Source: Gardnerella vaginalis
GTDB taxonomy: Bacteria > Actinomycetota > Actinomycetes > Actinomycetales > Bifidobacteriaceae
Length of the DNA stretch: 34,044 nucleotides
Reading direction: 5' to 3'
Assembly (NCBI GenBank): GCA_946997215.1
Contig: CAMPUL010000015.1
Coordinates: 1-34,044 of the forward strand
The position numbers and the translations under genes are program-made. The notes under the pieces are model-generated. The model saw only the letters and a program-made list of their open reading frames with translations. It ran no database searches and was not told where the DNA came from. Positions 13,970 through 22,082 of this stretch are shown piece by piece. Numbering within the stretch: the stretch's first letter is position 1; every line of letters begins with the position of its first letter.

Positions 13970-15064
13970 ATGGATTACAAACATCGCAGTATTTTAGATA
14001 CTTTGCCAAATTACAAGCAAGGTAAGCCAGCGCCATCATTAGACGGCATTCGCGCATATAAGATTTCTAGCAACGAAAACCCATTTGAGCCGTTAGAAAG
14101 TGTGAAAAGCGCCATTTCTAGCCGCGCGCTTGGGGTTATTAATCGTTATCCAAACATGCGAGGAACAGAAGTCGTAGAAGAGTTAGCTAAAAAGTTTAAC
14201 GTTACTCCAGACGAGGTTGTTCTTGGATGCGGCTCTACAGAGGTTATTACGCAACTTGTGAATCTTGTTGCAGGCCCTGGGGATGAAGTTATATACCCGT
14301 GGAGAAGCTTTGAAGCGTACCCGATTATTGTTACGGGTGCTGGAGCTACAAGCGTTAAAATCCCTAATCGTGCAGATGGGTCGCACGATGTGGACGCAAT
14401 TATTGATGCGATTAATGAGCACACGCGTCTTGTTATTTTGAACAATCCAAACAATCCAACGTCTGCATCGCTTTCAGACGAGGAAGCTAGACGAGTGCTG
14501 GATGCTGTTCCAAGCAATGTTTTGGTGCTTATTGACGAAGCTTACGTGCAATTTAACAACGCAAAGGGTACAGCGGATGGTATGCAACTTTACCGCGAAT
14601 ATCCAAACGTTGTTGTTGCTCAAACATTCTCTAAAGCCTACGGATTGGCTGGCTTGCGTATTGGATACGCTATTGCTGCAGCAGATGTTGTAGAAGGCAT
14701 GCGAAAAGTGGCTGTTCCGTTTGGTGTAAGCCAAATTGCACAAGTGGCTGCTCTTGCGTCTTTGGAGAGTGAAGCGCTTGTAGAAATGCGCAATCGCGTA
14801 GATGCGCTTGTTAAGGAGCGTGCGCGCGTTGTAAGCGGTTTGCGTGAGCAAGGATGGAATGTTGCCGAGCCATACGCAAACTTCTTCTGGATGCCGTTTG
14901 GCGAAGATACGGAGCGAGCTAATCAACGTTTTGTTGATGCAGGTCTTTCTGTGCGCGCGTTTGCTGGAGAAGGTATTCGCATTACGATTGCGGAGACTGA
15001 GGCAAATGATCGCGTGCTTAAAGTGTGTGAATCTTTAAAGAAAGATGGTTTTTCGCTTAAATAA
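13970..15064 (+). CDS. hisC: Histidinol-phosphate / aromatic aminotransferase (HisC family)
   Basis: This is a class I/II PLP-dependent aminotransferase of 364 residues, a normal HisC length. It has the substrate-binding SSNENPFEPL near residue 32, NNPNNPTS near 162, and the PLP-lysine motif TFSKAYGLAGLRIGYA near residue 220. HisC converts histidinol phosphate and 2-oxoglutarate to imidazole-acetol phosphate and glutamate (reversibly); close relatives act on aromatic amino acids. No other his gene is nearby, so an aromatic or general role is possible. ATG 13970 has no Shine-Dalgarno and sits about seven bases after TATTAT (13958-13963), so the mRNA may be leaderless. Confidence 0.88.
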   Translation: MDYKHRSILDTLPNYKQGKPAPSLDGIRAYKISSNENPFEPLESVKSAISSRALGVINRYPNMRGTEVVEELAKKFNVTPDEVVLGCGSTEVITQLVNLVAGPGDEVIYPWRSFEAYPIIVTGAGATSVKIPNRADGSHDVDAIIDAINEHTRLVILNNPNNPTSASLSDEEARRVLDAVPSNVLVLIDEAYVQFNNAKGTADGMQLYREYPNVVVAQTFSKAYGLAGLRIGYAIAAADVVEGMRKVAVPFGVSQIAQVAALASLESEALVEMRNRVDALVKERARVVSGLREQGWNVAEPYANFFWMPFGEDTERANQRFVDAGLSVRAFAGEGIRITIAETEANDRVLKVCESLKKDGFSLK

Positions 15065-15139
15065 TTGCTAAATAATCGCTAAATAATTGCTTAAATGGCA
15101 TATAAATAGCGGATAAATAGCATATAAATAATCGCATTT
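15056..15139 (+). repeat. Degenerate short tandem repeat after hisC
   Basis: Units of about 11-12 bases of the type TAAATAATYGC recur (TAAATAATTGC, TAAATAATCGC, TATAAATAGC) from the end of hisC onward. There is no T-run hairpin and no gene. 15140-15259 shows nothing else recognisable. Confidence 0.5.
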
Positions 15140-15259
15140 TTTAGATGCATTTAGATGTGATTTTTGCTTTCGGCGTGTCTTGAGCTTGCATTAGTCGCGC
15201 GTTCGTGGCAAAATAACAAAGTTGCCGTTTGGAGATATTCTTCTCCGCACGGAAACGTT

Positions 15260-15341
15260 GGCGGGTTACCAGAGCGGCCAAATGGGACTGACTGTAAATC
15301 AGTTGCTTCGTGCTTCAGTGGTTCAAATCCACTACCCGCCA
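15260..15341 (+). tRNA. tRNA-Tyr (GTA)
   Basis: The acceptor arms GGCGGGT (15260-15266) and ACCCGCC (15334-15340) pair fully. The anticodon loop CTGTAAA gives GTA, the variable arm is long as expected for tRNA-Tyr, and the T-arm carries GTTCAAATC. CCA is not encoded. It is the first of three clustered tRNAs. Confidence 0.95.
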
Positions 15342-15342
15342 C

Positions 15343-15414
<72 letters not shown>

Positions 15415-15418
15415 CTCT

Positions 15419-15492
15419 GGCGGGGTAGCTCAGCTGGCTAGAGCGTACGACTCATAATCGTAAGGTCAAGAGTTCGAGTCTCTTCCTCGCTA
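15419..15492 (+). tRNA. tRNA-Met (CAT), elongator type
   Basis: The acceptor GGCGGGG (15419-15425) pairs with CCTCGCT (15485-15491) with G-U pairs. The anticodon loop CTCATAA gives CAT. The stem lacks the GGG/CCC pairs of the initiator, so it is an elongator-type Met tRNA; tRNA-Ile(CAT) is not fully excluded. It is immediately upstream of rpmG, a usual actinobacterial arrangement. Confidence 0.93.
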
Positions 15493-15542
15493 CAATGGCC
15501 AGCAGGAGTTGGTCAACATACAATATTCTAGAGGTGAACAAA

Positions 15543-15713
15543 ATGGCAAGTAAGAGCGCAGACATCCGTCCAGGCATTACGCTTGCATGCACGGAGTGCA
15601 AGGAGCGTAATTACATCACGACGAAGAATCGTCGTAATACGCCTGATCGCCTTGAGTTGAGCAAGTTCTGCCCACGCTGCGGCAAGCACACTCTCCATCG
15701 CGAGACTCGCTAA
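15543..15713 (+). CDS. rpmG: 50S ribosomal protein L33
   Basis: The 56-residue protein has the L33 core [21 protein letters not shown] and a second Cys pair, [13 protein letters not shown]. The two CxxC pairs mark it as a zinc-binding (C+) L33. ATG 15543 follows AGAGGTG. Placement just after tRNA-Met is a common actinobacterial arrangement. A strong terminator follows 36 bases after the stop. Confidence 0.97.
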   Translation: MASKSADIRPGITLACTECKERNYITTKNRRNTPDRLELSKFCPRCGKHTLHRETR

Positions 15714-15749
15714 AAGCGTGAACTTCGGCGAAGTTTTATAGCTTTATTA

Positions 15750-15772
15750 CCCCGCGTTTTGCGGGGTTTTTT
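15750..15772 (+). terminator. Intrinsic terminator after rpmG
   Basis: CCCCGC (15750-15755), a GTTTT loop region and GCGGGG (15761-15766) are followed by six T's. It ends about 30 bases before murB. Confidence 0.9.
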
Positions 15773-15800
15773 GTTATTTATTGCTGTTAGGATTAATCGT

Positions 15801-17096
15801 ATGAGTATGCAATCATCCTTATTGGAATCTGATAATCCAACTTTTGCAAATCTTACAACAATCGGCGTTGGAGGCTCTATTGCTCGTTTTGTAGAGCCTA
15901 CTAGCAGAGTAGCTGTTATTGAAGCTGTAGAAGATGCAGATTGCGCTGGATTGCCTCTTTGCGTTATTGGCGGCGGATCTAACATGCTTGTAAGCGATGA
16001 GCCGTTTAATGGAGTAGTTGTTCGCGATGCTCGGCGTGAGATTTGCGTTTTAGATGAGGCTGCTCCTGGCATAGATGGCGTTGATAAAACTAGTGGAGAT
16101 TTCTTAGTTCACGTTAGTGCAGAAGCTGGTTGCAATTGGGATGATTTTGTGTCTCACACTATTGAGCTTGGATTGCAAGGCGTAGAAGCATTATCTGGGA
16201 TTCCTGGAACTGTTGGTGCGTCTGTGGTACAAAACATTGGCGCATACGGTGCGGAAGTATCACAATGTGTTGAATCTGTAGAGGTTTGGGATCGTAAAGA
16301 CAAAACCACTTTTTATATGGAGCTAAAAGATCTTAAATTTGGCTACCGCACTTCTGTTCTCAAAAAAAGCATGTATAAGGCGCCTGGTGTTGCTGCCGAT
16401 TGCTTCTTCCCAACGCCTAGATACGTTGTTTTGTCTGTTACTTTTTGCTTAAAGCATTCAAAAACGGGAGTTGTGGCTCATTCGCAGCTTGCTCACGCGC
16501 TTGGTGTGCAAGTTGGAGACAGGATGGAAACGTCTAAGATTCGTCGCGAAGTTTTGCGCGTTAGAGCATCTAAGGGTATGCTCGAAGATGCTATGCGCTA
16601 CGCAAACAAGTGGATGTGCTACGCAAAAAGCGAAAAGGGCGTTGAGCATGCTATTAGTCTTCAAAATGAAGACTATGTTTGTGGTGATTTGCTAGAAGGC
16701 GATTCCAAGTATGCGGACCGCCATAGTTGCGGAAGCTTCTTTATGAATCCGATTTTGACTAAAGCTCAAGCAGATTTGCTGCCAGAAGACGCTCCGCGCT
16801 TTGACGCCACTTTGCCAGATGGATCTAAAGGAGTTAAGACTTCTGCAGCTTGGCTTATTGACCATGCTGGATTTAATAAAGGATTTAGACTTACGCAAAG
16901 TGATGGCGAAAAAAGTAAAGCTGGATTATCTTCTTTACACACTTTGGCGTTGACTAATCGCAGTTGTGCAAAATGCAAGGATATTGTTGATTTAGCGCTC
17001 AAAATCATAGAAGGTGTTTACGATTTGTTCGGCGTAAAACTTGTTCCAGAACCTGTTTTAATCGGCGTTAGTGTGGATTGTTTAAGACATTGTTAA
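15801..17096 (+). CDS. murB: UDP-N-acetylenolpyruvoylglucosamine reductase
   Basis: MurB makes UDP-N-acetylmuramate from UDP-GlcNAc-enolpyruvate with FAD and NADPH, an essential cytoplasmic step of peptidoglycan synthesis. The 431-residue product shows the FAD-binding GGGSNMLVSDEPF (about 57-70), the LSGIPGTVGASVVQNIGAYG region (about 130-150), a YRTSVLK strand, and the C-terminal SCGSFFMNP with the active-site Ser. It ends with HTLALTNR and the PEPVLIG tail. ATG 15801 is preferred, with AGGAT upstream; an earlier in-frame ATG lies inside the rpmG terminator. It is longer than the usual ~300-350 residues because of insertions common in actinobacteria. Confidence 0.95.
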   Translation: MSMQSSLLESDNPTFANLTTIGVGGSIARFVEPTSRVAVIEAVEDADCAGLPLCVIGGGSNMLVSDEPFNGVVVRDARREICVLDEAAPGIDGVDKTSGDFLVHVSAEAGCNWDDFVSHTIELGLQGVEALSGIPGTVGASVVQNIGAYGAEVSQCVESVEVWDRKDKTTFYMELKDLKFGYRTSVLKKSMYKAPGVAADCFFPTPRYVVLSVTFCLKHSKTGVVAHSQLAHALGVQVGDRMETSKIRREVLRVRASKGMLEDAMRYANKWMCYAKSEKGVEHAISLQNEDYVCGDLLEGDSKYADRHSCGSFFMNPILTKAQADLLPEDAPRFDATLPDGSKGVKTSAAWLIDHAGFNKGFRLTQSDGEKSKAGLSSLHTLALTNRSCAKCKDIVDLALKIIEGVYDLFGVKLVPEPVLIGVSVDCLRHC

Positions 17097-17215
17097 CACA
17101 AATTTAGCATAATTTAACATAATAAATTGCGATTTGTGTTGTGATTTTCCGCTAGACAAAGTACTATGCTCTTTTAATATCGTAAAAATTATTGTTTGAT
17201 GACACTTAATGTGTG

Positions 17216-17243
17216 TTGAACTGTATTTTTTGCGATTTATAAC
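17216..17243 (+). promoter_or_regulatory. Probable promoter of the APC permease gene
   Basis: TTGAAC (17216-17221), a 16-base spacer and TATAAC (17238-17243) match both hexamers well. The start of transcription would be near 17250, leaving a leader of about 46 bases to ATG 17297. A further in-frame ATG at 17258 would have no ribosome-binding site. Confidence 0.6.
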
Positions 17244-17296
17244 ATATATACCCTTATATGGAATGTTTTAGACGTAGTTTTAGAGAAGGTTGGATT

Positions 17297-18928
17297 ATGC
17301 AAATATGGAGAAAAAAGTCTGTTGAACAGACTATTGCAGAAACAATGGATGGTGATCGCCATCTTAAGCGCACATTAAATGCTTGGGATCTTGCGGTTAT
17401 GGGCGTAGCAGTTGCTGTTGGCGCTGGAATCTTCTCCGTTGGCGCTCAAGCAGCAGCATTCCACGCAGGTCCTGCAGTGATTATTAGCTTTATTATTGCT
17501 GGAATCGTTTGCGGAACGGCTGCAATGTGCTACGCGGAGTTTGCTTCGATGATTCCTGTTGCAGGTTCTGCATACACGTTTACGTATACCACAGTAGGCG
17601 AGCTTATTGCTTGGATTATTGGTTGGGATATGATTCTGGAAATGCTTATGGCAGGATCTGTTATAGCTAAATATTGGGGCGTTTATCTTAATGATTTAAT
17701 GCACTTGTTTGGTATTAACATGTCTACTTCTGTAAAGCTTGGTAATTTTACTTTTGATCTTGCTCCAGTAGTTATTGTTGCGTTCTTTACTATTATGCTT
17801 GTTGTTGGAACAAAGCTTTCTGCTCGTTTTGACGGTGCTTTAACAATTCTTAAGATTGGTATTGTTCTGTTCGTTGTTGTTGTTGGATTCTTCTACATTA
17901 AGGCTTCTAACTTCACTCCATTCGTTCCACCTGCAACAGACGTTGCTAGTGTTAAGGGTATTCACGTTTCTGGTACTATGAGCCAGCCGCTTTGGCAGTG
18001 GGTAACTGGCATGCAGCCAGCTGTTTACGGCATTACAGGTATTCTTTCTGGCGCAGCACTTGTGTTCTTTGCATTCATTGGATTCGACGTTGTTGCAACT
18101 ACGGCAGAAGAAACTAAAGACCCACACAAGAACATTCCTAGGGGCATTGGTCTTGGTCTTTTGATTGTGACTGTTCTTTACATTCTTGTTGCTGTTGTTA
18201 CAACTGGCATGGTCTCTTACAAGGATTTGGCTAAGCAAGACGCTCCTTCGCTTTCTACGAGCTTTGAGCTTGTAGGAGCAACTTGGGCTGCTAAGATCAT
18301 TTCTCTTGGCATTGTAATCGGCTTAACAACTGTTGTTATGGTTCTTCTTTTGGGCCTTACACGTATTGTGTTTGCTGTTAGCCGCGATGGTTTGCTTCCA
18401 CGTAGCTTCTCTAAGGTTAGCAAGCGCGGAATTCCTGCACGTATTCAGATTGTTTCTGGAATTGTTGTGGCAATAATCGCTTCTACATTAGATATTGGAA
18501 TTCTTTCCGATATGGTGAATATTGGTACGCTTTCGGCGTTCTTGCTTGTTTCTGCAGGTGTTCCGATTATGCGTATGCGTAGGCCTGATTTGCATAGATC
18601 CTTTATGGTTCCATGGAATCCAGTTTTGCCTATTTTCGCCGCGCTTTCTACATTCTGGCTTATGCTAAACCTTTCTGTGCTTACATGGATTCGTTTTGCA
18701 ATCTGGCTTGCAATCGGCTTTACTGTGTACTTTGGCTATTCTTACCGCAATTCTTTGCTTGGAAGGCAAATTCGTAAAGCTAAGAAGCTTGGCGTCCCAG
18801 TAGAAACCTTGTTTGCACAAGATGCTGCTGCAGCCGAAAAAGTTGCGGAAGGCGAGTCGGAAGACCAAGCGCGAGCTGAAGCTGCTCAAGAGGCGGCTGT
18901 TGGGTCTGCTCAAGAATCTGCTCAGTAG
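17297..18928 (+). CDS. APC-family amino-acid permease
   Basis: The 543-residue product has about twelve membrane helices. The first carries GAGIFSVGAQAA, the glycine-rich substrate-binding turn. It also has IPVAGSAYTFTYTTVGEL and, in helix 6 and the following loop, FIGFDVVATTAEETKDPHKNIPRGI, both typical of the cationic amino-acid transporter / YfnA branch of APC transporters. The C-terminus is a Gln/Glu/Ala-rich cytoplasmic tail. The start ATG 17297 follows AGAAGG by seven bases. It is monocistronic, with a promoter upstream and an inverted repeat at 18960 downstream. The substrate cannot be told from sequence; import of a basic or branched amino acid is likely. Confidence 0.92.
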   Translation: MQIWRKKSVEQTIAETMDGDRHLKRTLNAWDLAVMGVAVAVGAGIFSVGAQAAAFHAGPAVIISFIIAGIVCGTAAMCYAEFASMIPVAGSAYTFTYTTVGELIAWIIGWDMILEMLMAGSVIAKYWGVYLNDLMHLFGINMSTSVKLGNFTFDLAPVVIVAFFTIMLVVGTKLSARFDGALTILKIGIVLFVVVVGFFYIKASNFTPFVPPATDVASVKGIHVSGTMSQPLWQWVTGMQPAVYGITGILSGAALVFFAFIGFDVVATTAEETKDPHKNIPRGIGLGLLIVTVLYILVAVVTTGMVSYKDLAKQDAPSLSTSFELVGATWAAKIISLGIVIGLTTVVMVLLLGLTRIVFAVSRDGLLPRSFSKVSKRGIPARIQIVSGIVVAIIASTLDIGILSDMVNIGTLSAFLLVSAGVPIMRMRRPDLHRSFMVPWNPVLPIFAALSTFWLMLNLSVLTWIRFAIWLAIGFTVYFGYSYRNSLLGRQIRKAKKLGVPVETLFAQDAAAAEKVAEGESEDQARAEAAQEAAVGSAQESAQ

Positions 18929-18959
18929 GCTTTGCCTTTGAGACGTTGATTTGATTGTG

Positions 18960-18994
18960 TTGAGTCGGTATGCGATTTACGTATGCCGACTCAA
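18960..18994 (+). terminator. Hairpin after the permease gene
   Basis: TTGAGTCGGTATGCG and CGTATGCCGACTCAA (18980-18994) form a 15-bp stem with two G-U type pairs and a short loop. The tail TGCGTTTTGC is only weakly U-rich, so termination is probable but not certain. Confidence 0.6.
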
Positions 18995-19068
18995 TGCGTT
19001 TTGCACTCGCAATGTGAACTATAATAGAAGAGTTAGTTTATTTTTGAGTGTGAAAGGGTGCGTTTGCT

Positions 19069-19389
19069 ATGCCTTACGTTATTGCAGAGCCATGCGTTGA
19101 CGTTAAAGATAAAGCGTGTGTTGACGAGTGCCCTGTTGATTGCATTTACGAAGGCGATCGCACGCTTTATATAAACCCTAACGAATGCGTTGATTGCGGT
19201 GCATGCGAGCCTGCATGCCCCGTAGAAGCCATTTTTTACGAAGACGATGTTCCAGAAGAGTGGGAATGGTATAAAGACGCTGCTGTTGAATACTTTAACA
19301 AACTTGGCGATTTAGGTGGCGCGCAAGAAGCTGGTCCATCTGGCTGGGATGAAGATCGCGTAGCTGCTCTTCCTAAAAAAGATGCTTAA
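19069..19389 (+). CDS. fdxA: 7Fe ferredoxin FdxA
   Basis: The 106-residue protein has the FdxA pattern: Cys at 9, 17, 21 and 25, then the 4Fe-4S run CVDCGACEPAC (Cys 40, 43, 46, 50), followed by CPVEAIFYEDDVPEEW. This is the [3Fe-4S][4Fe-4S] ferredoxin of actinobacteria, a soluble low-potential electron carrier. ATG 19069 follows AAAGGG; a TATAAT (19020-19025) lies 44 bases upstream and may be the -10, although the nearest -35 is only 13 bases away. The stop codon overlaps the stop of convergent dinB. Confidence 0.97.
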   Translation: MPYVIAEPCVDVKDKACVDECPVDCIYEGDRTLYINPNECVDCGACEPACPVEAIFYEDDVPEEWEWYKDAAVEYFNKLGDLGGAQEAGPSGWDEDRVAALPKKDA

Positions 19390-20717
19390 ATGCCTATTTG
19401 AGCGGCATCTTTACCATACTTTTTTCTTACCGCATCTAATACGTGTTCTGCGTGACTTATTCTTGCATGCGTATTTTTTATTGCGTTTTGCGCAATTTCT
19501 GTTGAATTTTTACGCATACTGTTTATAGCGTTTTCTCTTTCGTTCTCTTCTAAGATGTCGCTAATCGTAGGCTGAACAAGCGCTTTGCTTTTATCTACAA
19601 GATTGCTTACGCTAATGCCAGCAAGTCTAACGGAGCTTAGTAAACAAACATGACTTCCGCCTAACTTATGATCATGAACCGTTGGATTTACTGATTCTAG
19701 TAAATTGCAAGCGTGCTTATAAATCTCTGGAGCGCAATCAGTAACATTCCTTAATGTTTTGCATCTTGTTGCATAGTGCAAATCGCTGAATCGCAATTTT
19801 AGCGTTACTGTTTTTGCCATTGTGTTGCGATTGCGTAATTCTTGTGCCACTTCGTTGCAGCAGTGCCTGATTAGGTTTTTCACTGCTGCAATATCCGTGG
19901 TGTCTTTATCAAGAGTGCTTTCTGTACCAATGGATTTTTCTGGAACGTGGGGCGTTACTTGCCGTGTGTCAATTCCTCGCGAAGTGTTGTAAAGCATTCG
20001 CGCAAGAACTTTAGACCCAGCAACTCGTTCTAGAGTCTTCTCATCTATACTTCTAAGCATCTCAATGCTGTTTATACCCCACGTAGCTAGTTTTTTAGCA
20101 AGCGCGGGTCCAATTCCTGGTATTGCTCGTAATGGCATTATTGAAACAAAGTCAGCATTGCGATTTTGGGGGATAATCAGCATTCCGTTTGGCTTTGCGT
20201 TCGTTGACGCCATTTTTGCGATTAACTTATTTGATGCAATCCCCACAGAGCAAGTGATATGAAACTTGCGCGCGACTTCGCTTCTTATCCACTCGCCTAT
20301 GGCGATGGGCGTTTTCCAGCGCAACAACGCTGAGCTAACGTCCATGTAACACTCGTCTACAGAAACCTGTTCGACTTTATCTGTGATCTTTGAAAAGACC
20401 TCTTTAAAAATCCTAGATGAAATGGAAACGTAATATGGCATATCTACCGACAGGAAAATGCCATTAGGGCACAAGCTTCGTGCTCGCGCTGTAGGCATGG
20501 CTGAATTCACACCATACTTACGTGCTTCGTAGCTGGCTGCCGAAACTACGGAGCGCGAGCCTGTACCAATAATCACAGGTTTGCCAAGTAACCTAGGATT
20601 ACGCGCCGCCTCGAGTGATGCATAAAATGCATCCATATCGATATGAAGTATTGTGCAGCCATACGCATTGCGCCCCCAATCGCGTTTAGCTGCATTAACT
20701 CGCGGTGCTGTGCTCAT
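19386..20717 (-). CDS. dinB: DNA polymerase IV (Y-family translesion polymerase)
   Basis: This is an error-prone Y-family polymerase that bypasses DNA lesions. The 443-residue product has the catalytic motif HIDMDAFYASLE (Asp27, Asp29) and SVDECYMDVS (Asp121, Glu122), plus the helix-hairpin-helix AIPGIGPALAKKLATWGI and the little-finger domain after about residue 250. ATG 20717 is chosen because it gives the standard N-terminus; upstream in-frame codons would add an implausible leader. There is no Shine-Dalgarno. A TACTAT six bases upstream suggests a leaderless mRNA, and a LexA-type box overlaps the promoter, so the gene is probably SOS-induced. It converges on fdxA with a 4-base overlap. 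Confidence 0.95.
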   Translation of the reverse strand: MSTAPRVNAAKRDWGRNAYGCTILHIDMDAFYASLEAARNPRLLGKPVIIGTGSRSVVSAASYEARKYGVNSAMPTARARSLCPNGIFLSVDMPYYVSISSRIFKEVFSKITDKVEQVSVDECYMDVSSALLRWKTPIAIGEWIRSEVARKFHITCSVGIASNKLIAKMASTNAKPNGMLIIPQNRNADFVSIMPLRAIPGIGPALAKKLATWGINSIEMLRSIDEKTLERVAGSKVLARMLYNTSRGIDTRQVTPHVPEKSIGTESTLDKDTTDIAAVKNLIRHCCNEVAQELRNRNTMAKTVTLKLRFSDLHYATRCKTLRNVTDCAPEIYKHACNLLESVNPTVHDHKLGGSHVCLLSSVRLAGISVSNLVDKSKALVQPTISDILEENERENAINSMRKNSTEIAQNAIKNTHARISHAEHVLDAVRKKYGKDAAQIGI

Positions 20718-20727
20718 GAATTTATAG

Positions 20728-20743
20728 TAGAACAAACGTTCGA
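20728..20743 (-). promoter_or_regulatory. LexA (SOS) box upstream of dinB
   Basis: On the minus strand the sequence reads TCGAAC-GTTT-GTTCTA, ending 11 bases before the dinB ATG. The GAAC-N4-GTTC core matches the Gram-positive LexA box, and the site overlaps the expected promoter spacer. LexA repression relieved by RecA is the likely control; this is an inference from consensus. Confidence 0.8.
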
Positions 20744-20831
20744 TTTTGTGCAATAGCGTGTCGCAATAAGTTTTATGAAAAATCAGTGTAAAAATATGCA
20801 AATATAACTACTGCCGTGTAGGGTATGCTGT

Positions 20832-21770
20832 ATGAAACAAATCATAGTAAACGCGCTAAATCGCATGCCTGTTTTGCTAATCGTTGTTGCAGAAGCTGCA
20901 ATGGTCTATCTAGCAACGTCTATAGCAAAAGTCGCGTTTAGCCAGCTCGATCCGCTATATTCTGTGTGGTATCGCGTTGGGTTTATGTCTTTGTTTTTGC
21001 TTGCCTGGAGAAGGCCTTTTTCGCGTAAAAAGCGCGCTCGCAACTCTCTTCCTAAAACGTTAAAAGAATGGGCAATTGTCGTTGCTGTAGGCATTTCTGT
21101 TGTTCTTATGAACACGATGTTTTATTTAGCTATTAGTTGTATGGCTGTTGGAGTGGCTGTAACTATTGAGTTTGTAGGGCCTTTAATGGTTGCTGTTATA
21201 ACTGGTAAAACATGGCGTGAACGCGTTGGTATTGTTATTGCGGCTTGCGGAATTGTGCTTCTTGCAAGTGCATCGATGGGGTCTAACGAAAGTCCGCATT
21301 TTCTTGTTGGCTTAGTGGCGATTCTTATTGGCGGATCAATGTGGGGAATGTACATCGTCTCGGGGCGTATGCTTGCAAGAGGGTCTCATGCAATTGACCG
21401 AGTTAGTGTAGCTATTTTGATTGGTTGGCTTTTGCAATCGAGTGTTCTTGGTGTTCCTGCAATTTTGCATGTTGTGCATCCTAAATCGAGTGCAACATGG
21501 GCTTCTCAGCCTTACGGATCTTTGAAACTTATTGGATTAATGGTTGTTATTGCGATTTGCGCGTCTTTTATTCCAACTCTTTTAGACCAGGTTTTGCTAA
21601 AGCGTGTGTCTTCTGCACGATATTCAGTTATGCAAGCGCTTTACCCTGCGATTGCGGCGCTTGTTGGCATGGGATTTGGTGAAATGCCAACGTTGATTGA
21701 TGTTTGCGGAATGGCTCTAGTTATGTTGGCTGTTGTGATTACATTTTCGGGAGACCACAATCCCGCATAA
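20832..21770 (+). CDS. EamA/DMT-family transporter (RhtA-like)
   Basis: The 312-residue product has about ten hydrophobic segments in two five-helix halves, the layout of drug/metabolite transporters. EamA landmarks include AAMVYLATSIAKVAFSQ near the N-terminus, FVGPLMVAVITGKTWRERVG at the end of the first half and ARYSVMQALYPAIAALVG in the second half. The closest well-known members export threonine and homoserine (RhtA), but the substrate is not readable here. ATG 20832 has only AGGG at 20820 as a ribosome-binding site. The gene is divergent from dinB, sharing a 114-base promoter region. Confidence 0.9.
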   Translation: MKQIIVNALNRMPVLLIVVAEAAMVYLATSIAKVAFSQLDPLYSVWYRVGFMSLFLLAWRRPFSRKKRARNSLPKTLKEWAIVVAVGISVVLMNTMFYLAISCMAVGVAVTIEFVGPLMVAVITGKTWRERVGIVIAACGIVLLASASMGSNESPHFLVGLVAILIGGSMWGMYIVSGRMLARGSHAIDRVSVAILIGWLLQSSVLGVPAILHVVHPKSSATWASQPYGSLKLIGLMVVIAICASFIPTLLDQVLLKRVSSARYSVMQALYPAIAALVGMGFGEMPTLIDVCGMALVMLAVVITFSGDHNPA

Positions 21771-21825
21771 ATGCTGTTGCGTGCTGTATAAGCTTCTTTT
21801 GTGCGTTTGGTGTGTCGCTTAAGCA

Positions 21826-21854
21826 TTGTGCACGTCCTCAAGAGGTGATATAGT
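21826..21854 (+). promoter_or_regulatory. Probable tRNA-Ser promoter
   Basis: TTGTGC (21826-21831), a 17-base spacer and TATAGT (21849-21854) lie about 35 bases before the mature tRNA 5' end. The -10 match is good, the -35 match moderate. Confidence 0.55.
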
Positions 21855-21888
21855 TTGAACCTGTTGCTATCTTGAATAGTTACAAAGT

Positions 21889-21975
21889 GGAGTCATGCCT
21901 GAGTGGCCGATAGGGGCACCCTGCTAAGGTGTTAGTCGCGTAAGCGGCTCGAGAGTTCGAATCTCTCTGACTCCG
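21889..21975 (+). tRNA. tRNA-Ser (GCT)
   Basis: The acceptor GGAGTCA (21889-21895) pairs with TGACTCC (21968-21974). The anticodon stem ACC/GGT surrounds the loop with GCT, and the long variable arm with a TCGCGTAAGCGG hairpin is typical of tRNA-Ser. CCA is not encoded. It is followed by a terminator and then the surface-protein gene. Confidence 0.95.
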
Positions 21976-21982
21976 CGGTTAT

Positions 21983-22026
21983 AGCTCTAAATCGTTGAAA
22001 AATCAGCGGTTTAGAGCTTTTTTGTT
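21983..22026 (+). terminator. Intrinsic terminator after tRNA-Ser
   Basis: AGCTCTAAA (21983-21991) pairs with TTTAGAGCT (22010-22018) and is followed by a T-rich run. It insulates the tRNA from the downstream gene. Confidence 0.85.
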
Positions 22027-22082
22027 TTGATTTTTGGCCTATACCCTAACCCTAATCGTCGCAAATTGCTAGCCGCCGTAAT

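Noticed and set aside
14474..14926. 150-residue minus-strand open frame inside hisC
   Set aside because: Shadow of hisC; no ribosome-binding site and no family resemblance.
22039..22056. ACCCTAACCCTAA-like run resembling a telomeric repeat
   Set aside because: Fewer than three units in a bacterial spacer; best explained by chance.
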